Positions 15,691-24,583 of a stretch of DNA of 64,000 nucleotides are shown piece after piece. The stretch spans positions 1 to 64,000 of the forward strand of contig JAIEOQ010000002.1 in assembly GCA_019750335.1 (NCBI GenBank), given 5' to 3'. The notes under the pieces were generated by a model. That model ran no database searches and was not told the origin of the DNA. It saw only the letters and a list, made by a program, of their open reading frames with translations. The DNA comes from Candidatus Obscuribacterales bacterium (GTDB lineage Bacteria > Cyanobacteriota > Vampirovibrionia > Obscuribacterales > Obscuribacteraceae). Both the position numbers and the translations under genes were made by a program. How positions within the stretch are numbered: the first letter of the stretch is position 1; each line of letters starts with the position of its first letter.

Positions 15691-17229
15691 TTATTGCAAA
15701 TGTTCGGCGGCGCCAGGCGTTGAGCCGACTACCGGACCTGTGGAAAGCGAGCTTACTGCTTTGCTCGAGAATTCCATGAGCGGGTTGACGGCGATACTGC
15801 CACCAATAATTCCTACCAAGCAGATAGCGATTGCCAGTATCGGTCCGAATTGCGAATCAGCAACTTCGACTCTGCGATTAGGCAGAGCAGCAACTTTCAC
15901 TGACGGCTCGCGCACAATCATTTTGATTGCGACACGGACGTAGTAGAACACAGCCGGAACCGAGGTAACTAAGGCAACGATTACTAGCCAGTTACCCAGT
16001 GTGGAATACATCTGGATACCGGACCAGAATACGAAGAACTTAGCCAAGAATCCGGCCGGCGGTACGGGCAAGCCTGCCAAATTCATCAAGCAGATTGCCA
16101 TAGCCATAGTCAGCCAAGGACGCTTGCGAATCAGTCCGCTCCACTCGGTCATGTCGTCTGTGCCCAGTTCGTTTTCAATCATGATGGCGCAGGCAAAGGC
16201 GCCGAGGTTCATGAAGCCGTAAATAATCACGTAGAACAAGAGCGAGGACAAGCTTTGACCGTTGTTGGCGGCAAAAGCAATCAAGAAATAGCCGACGTGA
16301 GCTATTGAAGAATATGCCAACATCCGTTTGACCGAAGTTTGGCACAGAGCAATCAAGTTGCCGACGACCATAGAAAGGATTGCCAGACCGGCAATTACCG
16401 GCACCCAGTCAGCCGAGGCTGAGACGAAGGTGAAGGACAAAAGACGGAGGGCGACGACCAATCCACCAAGCTTGGAGCCGACGGAGAGGAAAGCCGTAAC
16501 CGGGGTCGGGGCGCCTTCGTATACGTCCGGGGTCCACATATGGAAGGGGACCATGGACAATTTGAAGCCGACCACACTAATCAATAGAACGATGAGGAGG
16601 ATGGCAACCAAAGAGGGCGACTGGGCGACCTGGAAGATTTTGGCTTGGATGTCGTAATAGTTGGTTGAGCCGGTCAATCCATAAAGGAAGGACATGCCAT
16701 ACATAAATGTAGCGGTGGTAGCTGCAGTTGAAAGCAGATACTTAAGTGACGCTTCGTTACTCTTGAGATCACGCTTGGCTATGCCCGAGAGCAAGACGCA
16801 GCAGATAGTCAGAGTTTCAAGGGCGACGAACAACATAATAAGGTCGGCGGTGCCGGCTAAGAACATGACCGACAGAATGGCAGTCATCAAGATGGCGTAA
16901 TACTCGCCGCGGTTCGGGGTGAACTTGCGCTCGTAACCCATGCTCATAAAGACGACGATGATGCCGACTAAGCAGGTAATCAAGCCGATTGCTATCGAAA
17001 GTGTATCGATTACATACAGTCTGGCAAACAAATCTTGTTGCTCAACGCCGAACTGTTTCAAATAGGTAATGGCTGCCAGAGCCAGTGTGCCGATACAAAC
17101 AAGCGGTGTCACATGTTTGCGTTTCGGGAAAAACAGATTCCACAAACAGGCAATGACCATGCCTGTAATCACCCACAGGTGCGGGGTTAGGAGTGAGAAT
17201 ACGCCGGAGAAAAATTGATTGTCGCTCAT
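15691..17229 (-). CDS. nuoN: NADH-quinone oxidoreductase subunit N
   Basis: 512 aa with 13-14 hydrophobic helices, the antiporter-like subunit N (NdhB in cyanobacteria) of respiratory complex I. It contains the family signature KLSMVPFHMWTPDVYEGAPT followed by VTAFLSVGSKLGG, with the conserved Lys and His residues in helices of the proton path. It pumps protons as part of the membrane arm and implies a respiratory chain. No other nuo gene is beside it: a YfhO-like gene follows and carA is divergent upstream, so it is either the detached end of the nuo cluster or a separate copy. I used the ATG at 17229; a TTG three codons earlier has AAAGG closer to it. Confidence 0.93.
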   Translation of the reverse strand: MSDNQFFSGVFSLLTPHLWVITGMVIACLWNLFFPKRKHVTPLVCIGTLALAAITYLKQFGVEQQDLFARLYVIDTLSIAIGLITCLVGIIVVFMSMGYERKFTPNRGEYYAILMTAILSVMFLAGTADLIMLFVALETLTICCVLLSGIAKRDLKSNEASLKYLLSTAATTATFMYGMSFLYGLTGSTNYYDIQAKIFQVAQSPSLVAILLIVLLISVVGFKLSMVPFHMWTPDVYEGAPTPVTAFLSVGSKLGGLVVALRLLSFTFVSASADWVPVIAGLAILSMVVGNLIALCQTSVKRMLAYSSIAHVGYFLIAFAANNGQSLSSLLFYVIIYGFMNLGAFACAIMIENELGTDDMTEWSGLIRKRPWLTMAMAICLMNLAGLPVPPAGFLAKFFVFWSGIQMYSTLGNWLVIVALVTSVPAVFYYVRVAIKMIVREPSVKVAALPNRRVEVADSQFGPILAIAICLVGIIGGSIAVNPLMEFSSKAVSSLSTGPVVGSTPGAAEHLQ

Positions 17230-17323
17230 GAATGCCAACAGGCCTTTCTGGTGTAGAACGTCATCATTTTACAGACCTTGAAGACTAATAATCGTAGTAG
17301 GAGTAAGAGTTCAGCTAGAAAAA

Positions 17324-17352
17324 ACTTAAAAGTCGCTAACTCGCTGTATAAT
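17324..17352 (+). promoter_or_regulatory. Candidate sigma-70 promoter of carA
   Basis: A perfect TATAAT is at 17347-17352, preceded 17 bases upstream by a weak -35 (ACTTAA at 17324-17329). It lies 58 bases before the carA ATG in the 180-bp divergent gap with nuoN. No pyrimidine-regulated leader or attenuator hairpin is obvious in the transcript start. Confidence 0.4.
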
Positions 17353-17409
17353 TAAAGTCAATTATCAAGCGGGTTTACGTCCATCATAGAGCCGAAGAAG
17401 AGCATTCCA

Positions 17410-18555
17410 ATGACATCCAAAGTAGCGCGACCGGGGTTTGGTCAGGGTCAGTCACCTTGTTTAATTGCTTTAGAGGATGGGCGAACATTTACCGGTATCC
17501 ATTTTGGTGCCCCAGGCACCCAAACCGGTGAGCTTGTTTTTAATACTAGCCTGACAGGCTATCAAGAAATTTTGAGCGACCCGAGCTATGCCGGACAGAT
17601 AGTGACAATGACCTATCCGGAGATTGGCAACTATGGTACTTGCGACGCCGATTGGGAGTCTCGCAAAATTTTTGCCCGGGGTTTGGTGATCAGACACTTA
17701 AGCCGTCGCTACAGCTCTTGGCGCTCGACTAAATCTTTAGGTCAGTTTTTGCAAGAACAGTCGGTTATCGGTATAGCCGATGTAGATACGCGAGCGATTA
17801 CTCGCCATATAAGGGATAAGGGCGCCATGCGTTGCGCTATCTCTTCCGAGATACTCGACCCCAAAGAGTTGGTAAAAATTGCTGCCGCTTCACCGGATAT
17901 GAGCGGCGCTGATTTCACAGGCGAAGTAACGACGCCTGAAAGCTACGAACTGGGCAGCAAAGGCGATTATCATATTGTCGTTTTAGATTTTGGCATCAAG
18001 AAAAACATTTTGAATAAGCTTGAGCAGCAGGGCTTTAAGTTGACTGTACTGCCCGCAAGCGCCACTGCATCGGATATACTGGGATTACGTCCGGACGGCT
18101 TATTCCTGTCCAACGGACCGGGAGACCCAGCTGCTTGCTCCGGGATTCTCTCTCAGTTACCGGCTCTAATTAAGACCGAAATGCCTATTTTCGGCATTTG
18201 TCTGGGACATCAACTTTTAGCTTTAGCCCTTGGTGCTAAAACATATAAATTGAAGTTCGGACATCGGGGCGGCAATCAACCAGTAAAAGATTTGCTAACT
18301 GGCAAAATTGAGATTACCTGCCAGAACCATGGATTTGCCGTCGACAGCGATAGTTTGCCAAAAGAATTGGAGCTGACACACATCAATCTGAACGACAATA
18401 GCGTTGAAGGTTTTCGCCATCGTCATCTTCCGATATTTTGCGTTCAGTACCATCCAGAATCTAGCCCGGGACCCCATGATTCGGAGTATCTTTTCGCCCG
18501 GTTCCGCCAAATGATTGAAGAATCCAAAGTGAGTAAGAAGACTTGTACAAACTAG
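17410..18555 (+). CDS. carA: Carbamoyl-phosphate synthase small subunit
   Basis: 381 aa. The N-terminal domain (about 15-165) has ALEDGRTFTGIHFGA and FNTSLTGYQEILSDPSYAGQ, typical of CarA, and the C-terminal class-I glutaminase domain has SNGPGDP, the nucleophile elbow FGICLGHQ (Cys264) and the HPE of QYHPESSPGPHD. It hydrolyses glutamine and channels ammonia to CarB for arginine and pyrimidine synthesis. carB is not in the window. The ATG fits the family start; a TATAAT promoter is 58 bases upstream. The HAD gene begins inside its last 13 bases. Confidence 0.96.
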   Translation: MTSKVARPGFGQGQSPCLIALEDGRTFTGIHFGAPGTQTGELVFNTSLTGYQEILSDPSYAGQIVTMTYPEIGNYGTCDADWESRKIFARGLVIRHLSRRYSSWRSTKSLGQFLQEQSVIGIADVDTRAITRHIRDKGAMRCAISSEILDPKELVKIAAASPDMSGADFTGEVTTPESYELGSKGDYHIVVLDFGIKKNILNKLEQQGFKLTVLPASATASDILGLRPDGLFLSNGPGDPAACSGILSQLPALIKTEMPIFGICLGHQLLALALGAKTYKLKFGHRGGNQPVKDLLTGKIEITCQNHGFAVDSDSLPKELELTHINLNDNSVEGFRHRHLPIFCVQYHPESSPGPHDSEYLFARFRQMIEESKVSKKTCTN

Positions 18556-19223
18556 CTATATTTGATTTTGACGGTACTCTGGTCGATTCAGCACCAGGCA
18601 TTGTTGACGTTATGAAAGATGTCGTCAACGAATACAAGTTCAATCCGGACATTTTGCAGAGCTGGAGCCATTTAATCGGCGTCCCTCTGGTCAAACAGAT
18701 TGAAATACTTTTCCCGGATAAGCTGACTGCTTTTCACGAAGAAGTTGCTGCTGTTTATCGCGAAATTTATGACACTAAAACAATTGAAATTTGTCCGCTT
18801 TTCCCCGGACTTGAAGAAATGCTGCGCAAACTTAGGGATGCTGAAATTCTTATTAGCATTGCTTCTTCAAAGCGCCGCAATCTGATTGATGTAGTGCTCG
18901 AACACCACAGCCTGTCTGATTATTTCAGTATAGTCGTGGGAGCGACCGATATCACTCAACACAAGCCGCACCCAGAATCTATTTTATTGACCGCCAAAAA
19001 ACTCAATATTCCGCTCAGCAATACTGTTGTGATCGGCGACAGTACTTACGACTTGGATATGGCCAGAAACGCCGGCGTAGACGCTATCGGCGTCACTACC
19101 GGAATCCATACCCGGGAACATTTGCAACAGTCTGAGCCGAAACATATCGTCGATGGGCTCCACGAAGTTTGGCCTTTAATTCTCAACCGTGAAATTAAAG
19201 AGCCACCTAAGCCAAAAAGCTGA
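18543..19223 (+). CDS. HAD phosphatase, phosphoglycolate phosphatase-like
   Basis: 226 aa, starting with TTG at 18543 so that IFDFDGTLVDS (motif I, nucleophile and general-acid Asp) falls at residues 6-16. SIASSKRR is motif II, KPHPESILL carries the motif III lysine and VVIGDSTYDLDMARNAG is motif IV. The cap between motifs I and II is the helical C1 type, as in Gph, PpaX and pyrophosphatase-like enzymes. Overlap of 13 bases with carA implies coupled translation. The substrate may be phosphoglycolate, pyrophosphate or a nucleotide, and cannot be fixed from sequence. Confidence 0.85.
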   Translation: MYKLAIFDFDGTLVDSAPGIVDVMKDVVNEYKFNPDILQSWSHLIGVPLVKQIEILFPDKLTAFHEEVAAVYREIYDTKTIEICPLFPGLEEMLRKLRDAEILISIASSKRRNLIDVVLEHHSLSDYFSIVVGATDITQHKPHPESILLTAKKLNIPLSNTVVIGDSTYDLDMARNAGVDAIGVTTGIHTREHLQQSEPKHIVDGLHEVWPLILNREIKEPPKPKS

Positions 19224-19355
19224 TTGAATTTTTCTCATCAAAAGCTTAAGCGTTATACGCAACCAATGACTACCTGACGACGTCCTTGGTATCATGATGC
19301 CGCTGGCATTGAGCGCCTGCGCGCTCCAAAAAACAGTCTCGTACGAGGGAAAATC

Positions 19356-20405
19356 ATGGCTCATGATGTCCGTCCAAAAAGTTTAGTCCTTATCTGCGCT
19401 TTAGCTCAGATTATGCCCCTTGGTGCTTTGGCCCAAAGTGCACCTTCTGCCGATGCAGCAGCTAGCGTAGAGACGACAGCAAGCGTAGAGACGACGGCGA
19501 ATGTAGCTCCGCTAAAACCGCCAGCCTCGGACGCTCGTGAAGTCGAGAAGCCGCAAGCACCGATTACAACTACTAAGTGGAAGCCAGGCGAAGAGCTAAG
19601 CATCACCACTAACACCGAAGATTTAATTCCGACAGACAATATCGAACTGGCGCAAAAACAGGTACAAGCGTATCCCGATAGTCCGGAAGCCAGCTTTATT
19701 TTGGCTGTGGCGTTGACACGCACAAGCCGCGTCGAAGAAGCCTTGAAAGAAGTACGCCGCGCGCGCAAATTGGCTGAAACTAAGGGCGGTACCGCTTATT
19801 TCGACAAAATGATTGAGTCATACGAAGATATGCTCAAGAATTATCCTAACGATGTCCATGTGCGTTACGGGCTTGCTTGGGCGTATTACATGAAAGCTTA
19901 TTTGCTGGCTAACTACTCAAGAAAAGTAGCAGCCTGGAAAGCAGTCAACGGCGACCCGGCTCATCCGAACGCCAAACCGGCAGCTGTCCCGACAGCAACG
20001 CCGACACCAAAACTTGATTTGAACAATCTTGCCGGCACTCTTGGTTCTTTAGTTCAAGGCGGCGGCACTCAAGCTTTGAAGATCCCTTCAGTGATGGACA
20101 AAGTAGATCCGGCTGATGTGCCACAAATCAAAAAGTTCTACGAAATGGCTTTGCAAAAGCTGGACGATCTGATTGCTCAAAAGCCTGATGATGTCTGGGC
20201 TGTAGTTTACAGAGCTCATTTGCGCGCCGAATACAACGGCAATCTTGATGATGCGATGAAAGTATGGACAGCCTGCCGTGATAAATATCCGAACAATCCG
20301 GCAGCTTACTTCTTTCTTGGTGAAGGCTACTTAAAACAAGGCAACTTAAAAGAGTCGATCAACAACGTTTCTCGTGCAGTCGCTCTTAGAGCAATGGGAT
20401 ATTAG
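19356..20405 (+). CDS. Exported TPR protein upstream of the Lpt operon
   Basis: 349 aa with a signal peptide (KSLVLICALAQIMPLGALAQ, cleavage likely after ALA). Residues 28-85 are low-complexity Ala/Thr/Pro with a small internal duplication of SVETTA. The rest has TPR-like helical pairs, for example SPEASFILAVALTRTSRVEE and NPAAYFFLGEGYLKQGNLKE, separated by a Pro/Thr linker. GAGGGAAAATC before the ATG is a strong ribosome site. It lies 17 bases before lptC and is probably cotranscribed, so a periplasmic scaffold role in envelope assembly is possible. A short GAGCGC/GCGCTC hairpin precedes it at 19311-19326. Confidence 0.8.
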   Translation: MAHDVRPKSLVLICALAQIMPLGALAQSAPSADAAASVETTASVETTANVAPLKPPASDAREVEKPQAPITTTKWKPGEELSITTNTEDLIPTDNIELAQKQVQAYPDSPEASFILAVALTRTSRVEEALKEVRRARKLAETKGGTAYFDKMIESYEDMLKNYPNDVHVRYGLAWAYYMKAYLLANYSRKVAAWKAVNGDPAHPNAKPAAVPTATPTPKLDLNNLAGTLGSLVQGGGTQALKIPSVMDKVDPADVPQIKKFYEMALQKLDDLIAQKPDDVWAVVYRAHLRAEYNGNLDDAMKVWTACRDKYPNNPAAYFFLGEGYLKQGNLKESINNVSRAVALRAMGY

Positions 20406-20422
20406 GAAGCAGACGGAATCAT

Positions 20423-21046
20423 ATGCCCGCGGCAAGCTTTTCCATACATTCAAATTGGTTCCGCAATGCGGTGAAGCTGGTCGCGGCTTTGTCCATTCCC
20501 GCAGGCATTGTCTGGTTTTTCATTTACTCCCAAGAACAAGCGCGAATTGAAGTAGAGAATTATCAGAAAGAACAAAAAGCGAATCCTACCAGCGAAGGCA
20601 TGGTGGTCAACGATTATCAGCTCAAAGAAGTCGATGACTACAATCATGTACGTTGGCAATTGGTCGCTAAAAAAGGCTCCATGGCGCCGAATAATCGGGA
20701 TGTTCTACTTGATTCGGTAATCGTTGAATATTTTGACGGACCCAATGTCAAGATGCGAATTTCAGCACCCAAGGGCGAAGCAAACCAAGAAACACGTTAC
20801 GTCAAACTGATTTCAGCAGACAATAAGAAAGTTGAAACGATGGGAGATGGCGGTAAGAGCAAGTTTGAAGCATCAATAGTTGAATTAATTAAAAAGAATC
20901 AGTTCATCGCTTCTGGTGGTGTTATCATCGAGTGGTCCGAGGTAGCCAAGGTGACTGGTAATACAGCATCCGGCAATATCGACAGCTCTGGAATTAGCAA
21001 TGTGAAGGTGGCTGGAAACACCCACTCAACCGTAGTCGTTAAGTAG
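20423..21046 (+). CDS. lptC: LptC-like LPS export protein
   Basis: 207 aa with one N-terminal membrane anchor (about residues 15-35, AVKLVAALSIPAGIVWFFIY) and a beta-rich periplasmic domain. VRWQLVAKKGSM, VYFDGP-like EYFDGPNVKMRISAPKGEA and FIASGGVIIEWSE match the LptC jelly-roll strands. LptC receives lipopolysaccharide from the LptBFG extractor and hands it to LptA. It is followed without gap by the LptA-like gene and then LptB and LptF/G, so the assignment is supported by context. Confidence 0.85.
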   Translation: MPAASFSIHSNWFRNAVKLVAALSIPAGIVWFFIYSQEQARIEVENYQKEQKANPTSEGMVVNDYQLKEVDDYNHVRWQLVAKKGSMAPNNRDVLLDSVIVEYFDGPNVKMRISAPKGEANQETRYVKLISADNKKVETMGDGGKSKFEASIVELIKKNQFIASGGVIIEWSEVAKVTGNTASGNIDSSGISNVKVAGNTHSTVVVK

Positions 21047-21057
21047 TGCAGGAATCT

Positions 21058-22431
21058 ATGCAGAGTTGTTATATGAGTATCAAGGATAAAGCAAGAGTCG
21101 TCACCGGCTTCAGTTTCGCCGGCATCATGCTGCTCAACACTTTCCTCCCTTCCTTGGCACAAGCACCGGGGGCGACACCAGGTGTTCAAGGGCCGATTGA
21201 TATTAGCGCTAACGAACAAGAGTTTGCCGGCGATTCGGTTATCGCTCGCGGCAACGTACGCGTTCTATATAAAGACAGCATTATTTTGTCACCGATGGCC
21301 ACCTTATTTAAGGATGAAACAGGCAATCCGCAACGCGCCATTTTTACCGGACATCCGCGTCTTACTCAAGGCACCAATAAAATTGATGCCGAAACTTTGA
21401 CTTTTGAAATCGCCACGCAAAAAATTGTCGCCCAAGGCAACGCTCACTCTGAAGTTGAATCCGGTGGTGATGATAGCGGCGATTTGAATCCGACTTCAAC
21501 GGCTAAAGCACCGGCGAAAAAAGTCGATGATGACGATGAAGAGAATGAAAAGCCGAAACAAGTTGTGCTTGATCCTAAAGCGAAGAGCAGCAAACCGGCA
21601 CCTAAATCCAACAAACCGGTTGAGCACATCATCACCGATGCTGACACTCAAGAATATGATTCTACCGGCGGTCGTTTCGAAGCGATTGGTCATGTGCGCT
21701 TGAAGCACGGAGATATTTTTGTCAAAGCCGAAAAACTGCTTCTGGTTTACGGCAACAATAACAAGCCTGAAACAGCTGTTTTTACAGGCAAAGTAGAAGC
21801 CACGCAAAATAAAAATAGCACTCTGGCTGATACCATCACTTATTCGCTCACGACTCGCCGACTGCAAGCAACCGGCAACGTGAAATCAAAAGTAATTCAA
21901 GAGAAAAAACCGGAACCGAAAAAAGCAATACCGGTAGCCAAAGGCGACTTGCTTGGTTTGCCGGCTAACGCTTCTGCCAAGCAGGTAAGTATCGGCTCTG
22001 TTGCATCGGAACCGGACAAACCGATCTTCATCCTTTCCGATTCGCAAGATTACAGTAAAGAGAACGGTCGTGTTTCAGCTCACGGTAACGTGCGTTTCGT
22101 TTACGGAGACACAGTCGGGATCAGCCCGGCGATTGTTCTTGTGCGTAATGCCGACGGCAAAGCCGAAAAAGTGGTTTTCCAAGGACGCTCACAGCTTACT
22201 CAAGCCGGACGTCGTTGGATTGCCGATTCAATTGTATATATCATCGCCGAACATCGTGTAGTCGCTCAAGGCAACACCAAAGCGATGATCATTCAAAACC
22301 GCAACGAGCCGGGCAAACTGCTGCCTGGCGGCCCGGCACCGCAAGCGCCGGTCAACACCAACACCAGGTTGGCTGAACAGCAAAGCAGCACGCGCGCAAT
22401 CAGCGCATCGAAGATAGAGAAACCTCAATGA
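21058..22431 (+). CDS. lptA: LptA-like protein with three OstA modules
   Basis: 457 aa from the ATG at 21058 (AGGAATCT ahead). A signal peptide ends near SLAQA. Three homologous OstA/LptA beta modules follow at about 46-133, 191-279 and 322-413. Each has the same plan: an opening strand with a D-x-Q/E-x-y phrase, A-x-GNVR (RGNVRVLYKD, IGHVRLKHGD, HGNVRFVYGD), a TGxxxxTQ or similar turn, and a closing VAQGN or TATGN strand. The linkers are Lys/Pro/Asp-rich. Ordinary LptA is about 180 aa with one module and polymerises head-to-tail into the periplasmic bridge, so this looks like a pre-fused bridge segment. LptB starts in an ATGA overlap at its end. Confidence 0.88.
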   Translation: MQSCYMSIKDKARVVTGFSFAGIMLLNTFLPSLAQAPGATPGVQGPIDISANEQEFAGDSVIARGNVRVLYKDSIILSPMATLFKDETGNPQRAIFTGHPRLTQGTNKIDAETLTFEIATQKIVAQGNAHSEVESGGDDSGDLNPTSTAKAPAKKVDDDDEENEKPKQVVLDPKAKSSKPAPKSNKPVEHIITDADTQEYDSTGGRFEAIGHVRLKHGDIFVKAEKLLLVYGNNNKPETAVFTGKVEATQNKNSTLADTITYSLTTRRLQATGNVKSKVIQEKKPEPKKAIPVAKGDLLGLPANASAKQVSIGSVASEPDKPIFILSDSQDYSKENGRVSAHGNVRFVYGDTVGISPAIVLVRNADGKAEKVVFQGRSQLTQAGRRWIADSIVYIIAEHRVVAQGNTKAMIIQNRNEPGKLLPGGPAPQAPVNTNTRLAEQQSSTRAISASKIEKPQ

Positions 22432-23150
22432 GTTTGGTAGTTCAAAATATACAGAAATCATACGCTGGCAGGCGTGTGGTAGACGGAGTTAGCTTCAATG
22501 TGGAACGCGGCGAAGTAGTCGGTTTGCTCGGACGTAACGGCGCCGGCAAAACAACAAGCTTCGATATGGTCCTTGGGTTGGTTAAACCGGAGCAAGGCAC
22601 CATTACTTTGTTCGGCAAAGATATCGCCAAAATGGCTATCCACTTACGTTGTCGTTTAGGCATCGGCTATCTGCCGCAAGAAGCGTCCATCTTTCGTAAG
22701 CTCTCAGTGGGCGACAATCTGCGCTTGATCCTTGAGCTTCGCGGCAAGAACAAACGCGATCAAAACACAATGATCAAACAGTTGCTTGGTGATTTCGGTC
22801 TTGAACATCTAGAAGCAACAACAGCGGTTCAGCTTTCAGGCGGTGAACGCCGCCGTCTGGAAATCGCTCGCTGTCTGGCTGCCGAACCGAAATTCATTTT
22901 GCTCGACGAACCTTTTACCGGGATCGACCCGATCTCTATTGCCGACATTCAAGGTTTGATCCGCCGCTTGCGCGATGAATGGGGCTTGGGTGTTCTACTC
23001 ACAGACCACAACCCGCGCGCTACCTTGAAAATTACAGATCGAGCTTATCTTATCGATCACGGCAAAATTTTGGTTGCCGGAACCTCAAAAGAAGTTGCAT
23101 ACAGCCCCGTGGCCCGCAAACAGTATTTGGGCGAGGATTTCACTCTATGA
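22428..23150 (+). CDS. lptB: LPS export ABC ATPase LptB
   Basis: 240 aa ABC ATPase. Walker A is LLGRNGAGKTT, the Q-loop region has GIGYLPQEASIFRKLSV (typical LptB), the signature is QLSGGERRRLEIARCLA, Walker B is FILLDEPFTGIDP and the switch His lies in LLTDHNPR. The DHNPR phrase and the PQEASIF Q-loop separate LptB from other importer-type ATPases. It powers extraction of LPS from the inner membrane with LptFG. It overlaps the neighbouring genes by ATGA at both ends, so the operon is tightly coupled. Confidence 0.95.
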   Translation: MSLVVQNIQKSYAGRRVVDGVSFNVERGEVVGLLGRNGAGKTTSFDMVLGLVKPEQGTITLFGKDIAKMAIHLRCRLGIGYLPQEASIFRKLSVGDNLRLILELRGKNKRDQNTMIKQLLGDFGLEHLEATTAVQLSGGERRRLEIARCLAAEPKFILLDEPFTGIDPISIADIQGLIRRLRDEWGLGVLLTDHNPRATLKITDRAYLIDHGKILVAGTSKEVAYSPVARKQYLGEDFTL

Positions 23151-24244
23151 TCGGTATCAAGTTACTCGACCGCTACATCGCCAATGAATTCTGGCAACCG
23201 CTCCTTTTCGGTATCGGTATTGTCACCGGCGTTTGGTTCGGCGCCGACCAGTTGAAGACCATCTTCAATTTGATCATGAAATCAGGCGTGCCGCTGAATT
23301 TGGCATTTATGATTATCGGCTTGCACTTGCCAGAAATCATCGTTATGACCATCCCGATCGGGGTGTTGTTAGGAACACTGCTTGTATTCAACCGATTGTC
23401 CGGGGATTCGGAAATTATCGCTATTCGTACAAGCGGTATTAGCTTTTATCGGATCATGTTGGCACCTTTGCTTTTCGGCTTGCTGACTAGTTTCGCCAGC
23501 TTCGGTATCAACGAATATGTGGTGCCACTGGCTAACCGGACGTCTAAAAAACTAGAGTTCTTAGCTCTCTATAAAAGTGAGCTGCCCACGGGCCAGGCGA
23601 ACTTTACTTATATGGAACGGGGCAAAGACCTTGCTCTCAACCGGGTTTATTTTATCGGTTTTTATGACGGTAAAAAAATCTACAACGTGATTATTCTCGA
23701 TTTTACGCGCAACAAACTTGTGCAGATTATCAGTGCGGCTAAAGGTTTATGGACTCACGGTGAATGGGTCTTAGAGCAGGGACGAACATATGTGCTTGCC
23801 GGAGACAGCGACATCACTCGTATTTTGAAGTTCGACAAGCTGGTAATTCCTGGTATTCAGAACGCACAAAAAGCGCTGGATACACAAAAAGTACCACCGA
23901 AAGATATGAGTATCTCCGAGCTTTCGGCATACATGGATCTGATGAAACAATCAAATTCATTGGGCAACGATATTATGGTGCGTTATTACCAAAAGTTCTC
24001 CCAGCCGCTAGCATGCTTAATCGTTGCTTTAGCCGGAGCACCTTTGGGACTCTTGGCTCGCCGTTCACGCAGCAACTTAGGTTTAGTCTATAGTGCCGTG
24101 ATTGTATTCCTTTATTATGTATTGCAATCAAGTTCGGGCGCTTTAGGCGACTCCGGACGCTTGCCGGCCATAGTCGCAGCCTGGCTGCCGAACATTGTGA
24201 TCGGCGCTTTGGGCGTGATCATTCTTTACTTCAAAGCCAAATAA
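23147..24244 (+). CDS. LptF/LptG family permease
   Basis: 365 aa YjgP/YjgQ-type permease, starting at the ATG that overlaps the lptB stop. Three membrane helices in the N-terminal 120 residues (GIGIVTGVWFG, IIVMTIPIGVLLGTLLVFN, LAPLLFGLLTSFASFGINEY), a periplasmic beta-jelly-roll of about 150 residues, and three more helices at the end (LACLIVALAGAPLGLLARRS...). LPLGxxxxR-like APLGLLARRSRS is the family coupling region. Only one such gene is present, so either it forms a homodimer or its partner is elsewhere; F and G cannot be told apart here. Cyanobacteria also tend to have a single copy. Confidence 0.92.
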   Translation: MIGIKLLDRYIANEFWQPLLFGIGIVTGVWFGADQLKTIFNLIMKSGVPLNLAFMIIGLHLPEIIVMTIPIGVLLGTLLVFNRLSGDSEIIAIRTSGISFYRIMLAPLLFGLLTSFASFGINEYVVPLANRTSKKLEFLALYKSELPTGQANFTYMERGKDLALNRVYFIGFYDGKKIYNVIILDFTRNKLVQIISAAKGLWTHGEWVLEQGRTYVLAGDSDITRILKFDKLVIPGIQNAQKALDTQKVPPKDMSISELSAYMDLMKQSNSLGNDIMVRYYQKFSQPLACLIVALAGAPLGLLARRSRSNLGLVYSAVIVFLYYVLQSSSGALGDSGRLPAIVAAWLPNIVIGALGVIILYFKAK

Positions 24245-24476
24245 CACTGCTACTCTCAGCATCAATACCTCCTATGCATGAAAACCCGAAAAGATCTGCA
24301 TGGACAATGCGTCTGAATTCAAGAGTGACGCCCTCAAGCGTGGCTGCAAACAGCATGGCATAGAGCGCGAGTACAGGCCCGCCTGGTAAACCACATTTGG
24401 GGGCATAGCCGACCGAGTGATAGGCACGGCAATGAAAATGGTTCATGAATTGCTAATTATAGGTTGCTCTCATCAT
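24231..24476 (-). pseudogene. Possible short gene at the end of the Hsp20 operon, amber-interrupted
   Basis: A near-perfect Shine-Dalgarno (AAGGAGGT) is followed by ATGATG at 24476-24471, but the reading frame stops at TAG after 7 codons. The same frame then stays open for 71 codons from an ATG at 24446 to a stop at 24231-24233, inside the end of lptF/G. It is the fifth such Shine-Dalgarno in a row after four Hsp20 genes. It could be a 7-residue leader peptide, a decayed gene, or chance. The rest of the 24245-24583 gap holds nothing else I can name. Confidence 0.25.
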
Positions 24477-24583
24477 CGTTTACCTCCTTTTTTGAACGAG
24501 TTGAGCAGCCTAACTAAAAGCGTCACTACTAACCGAGCCTATCCGGACGGCGGTTGCTTTTGACAGCATAAAGCTGACTGAGG

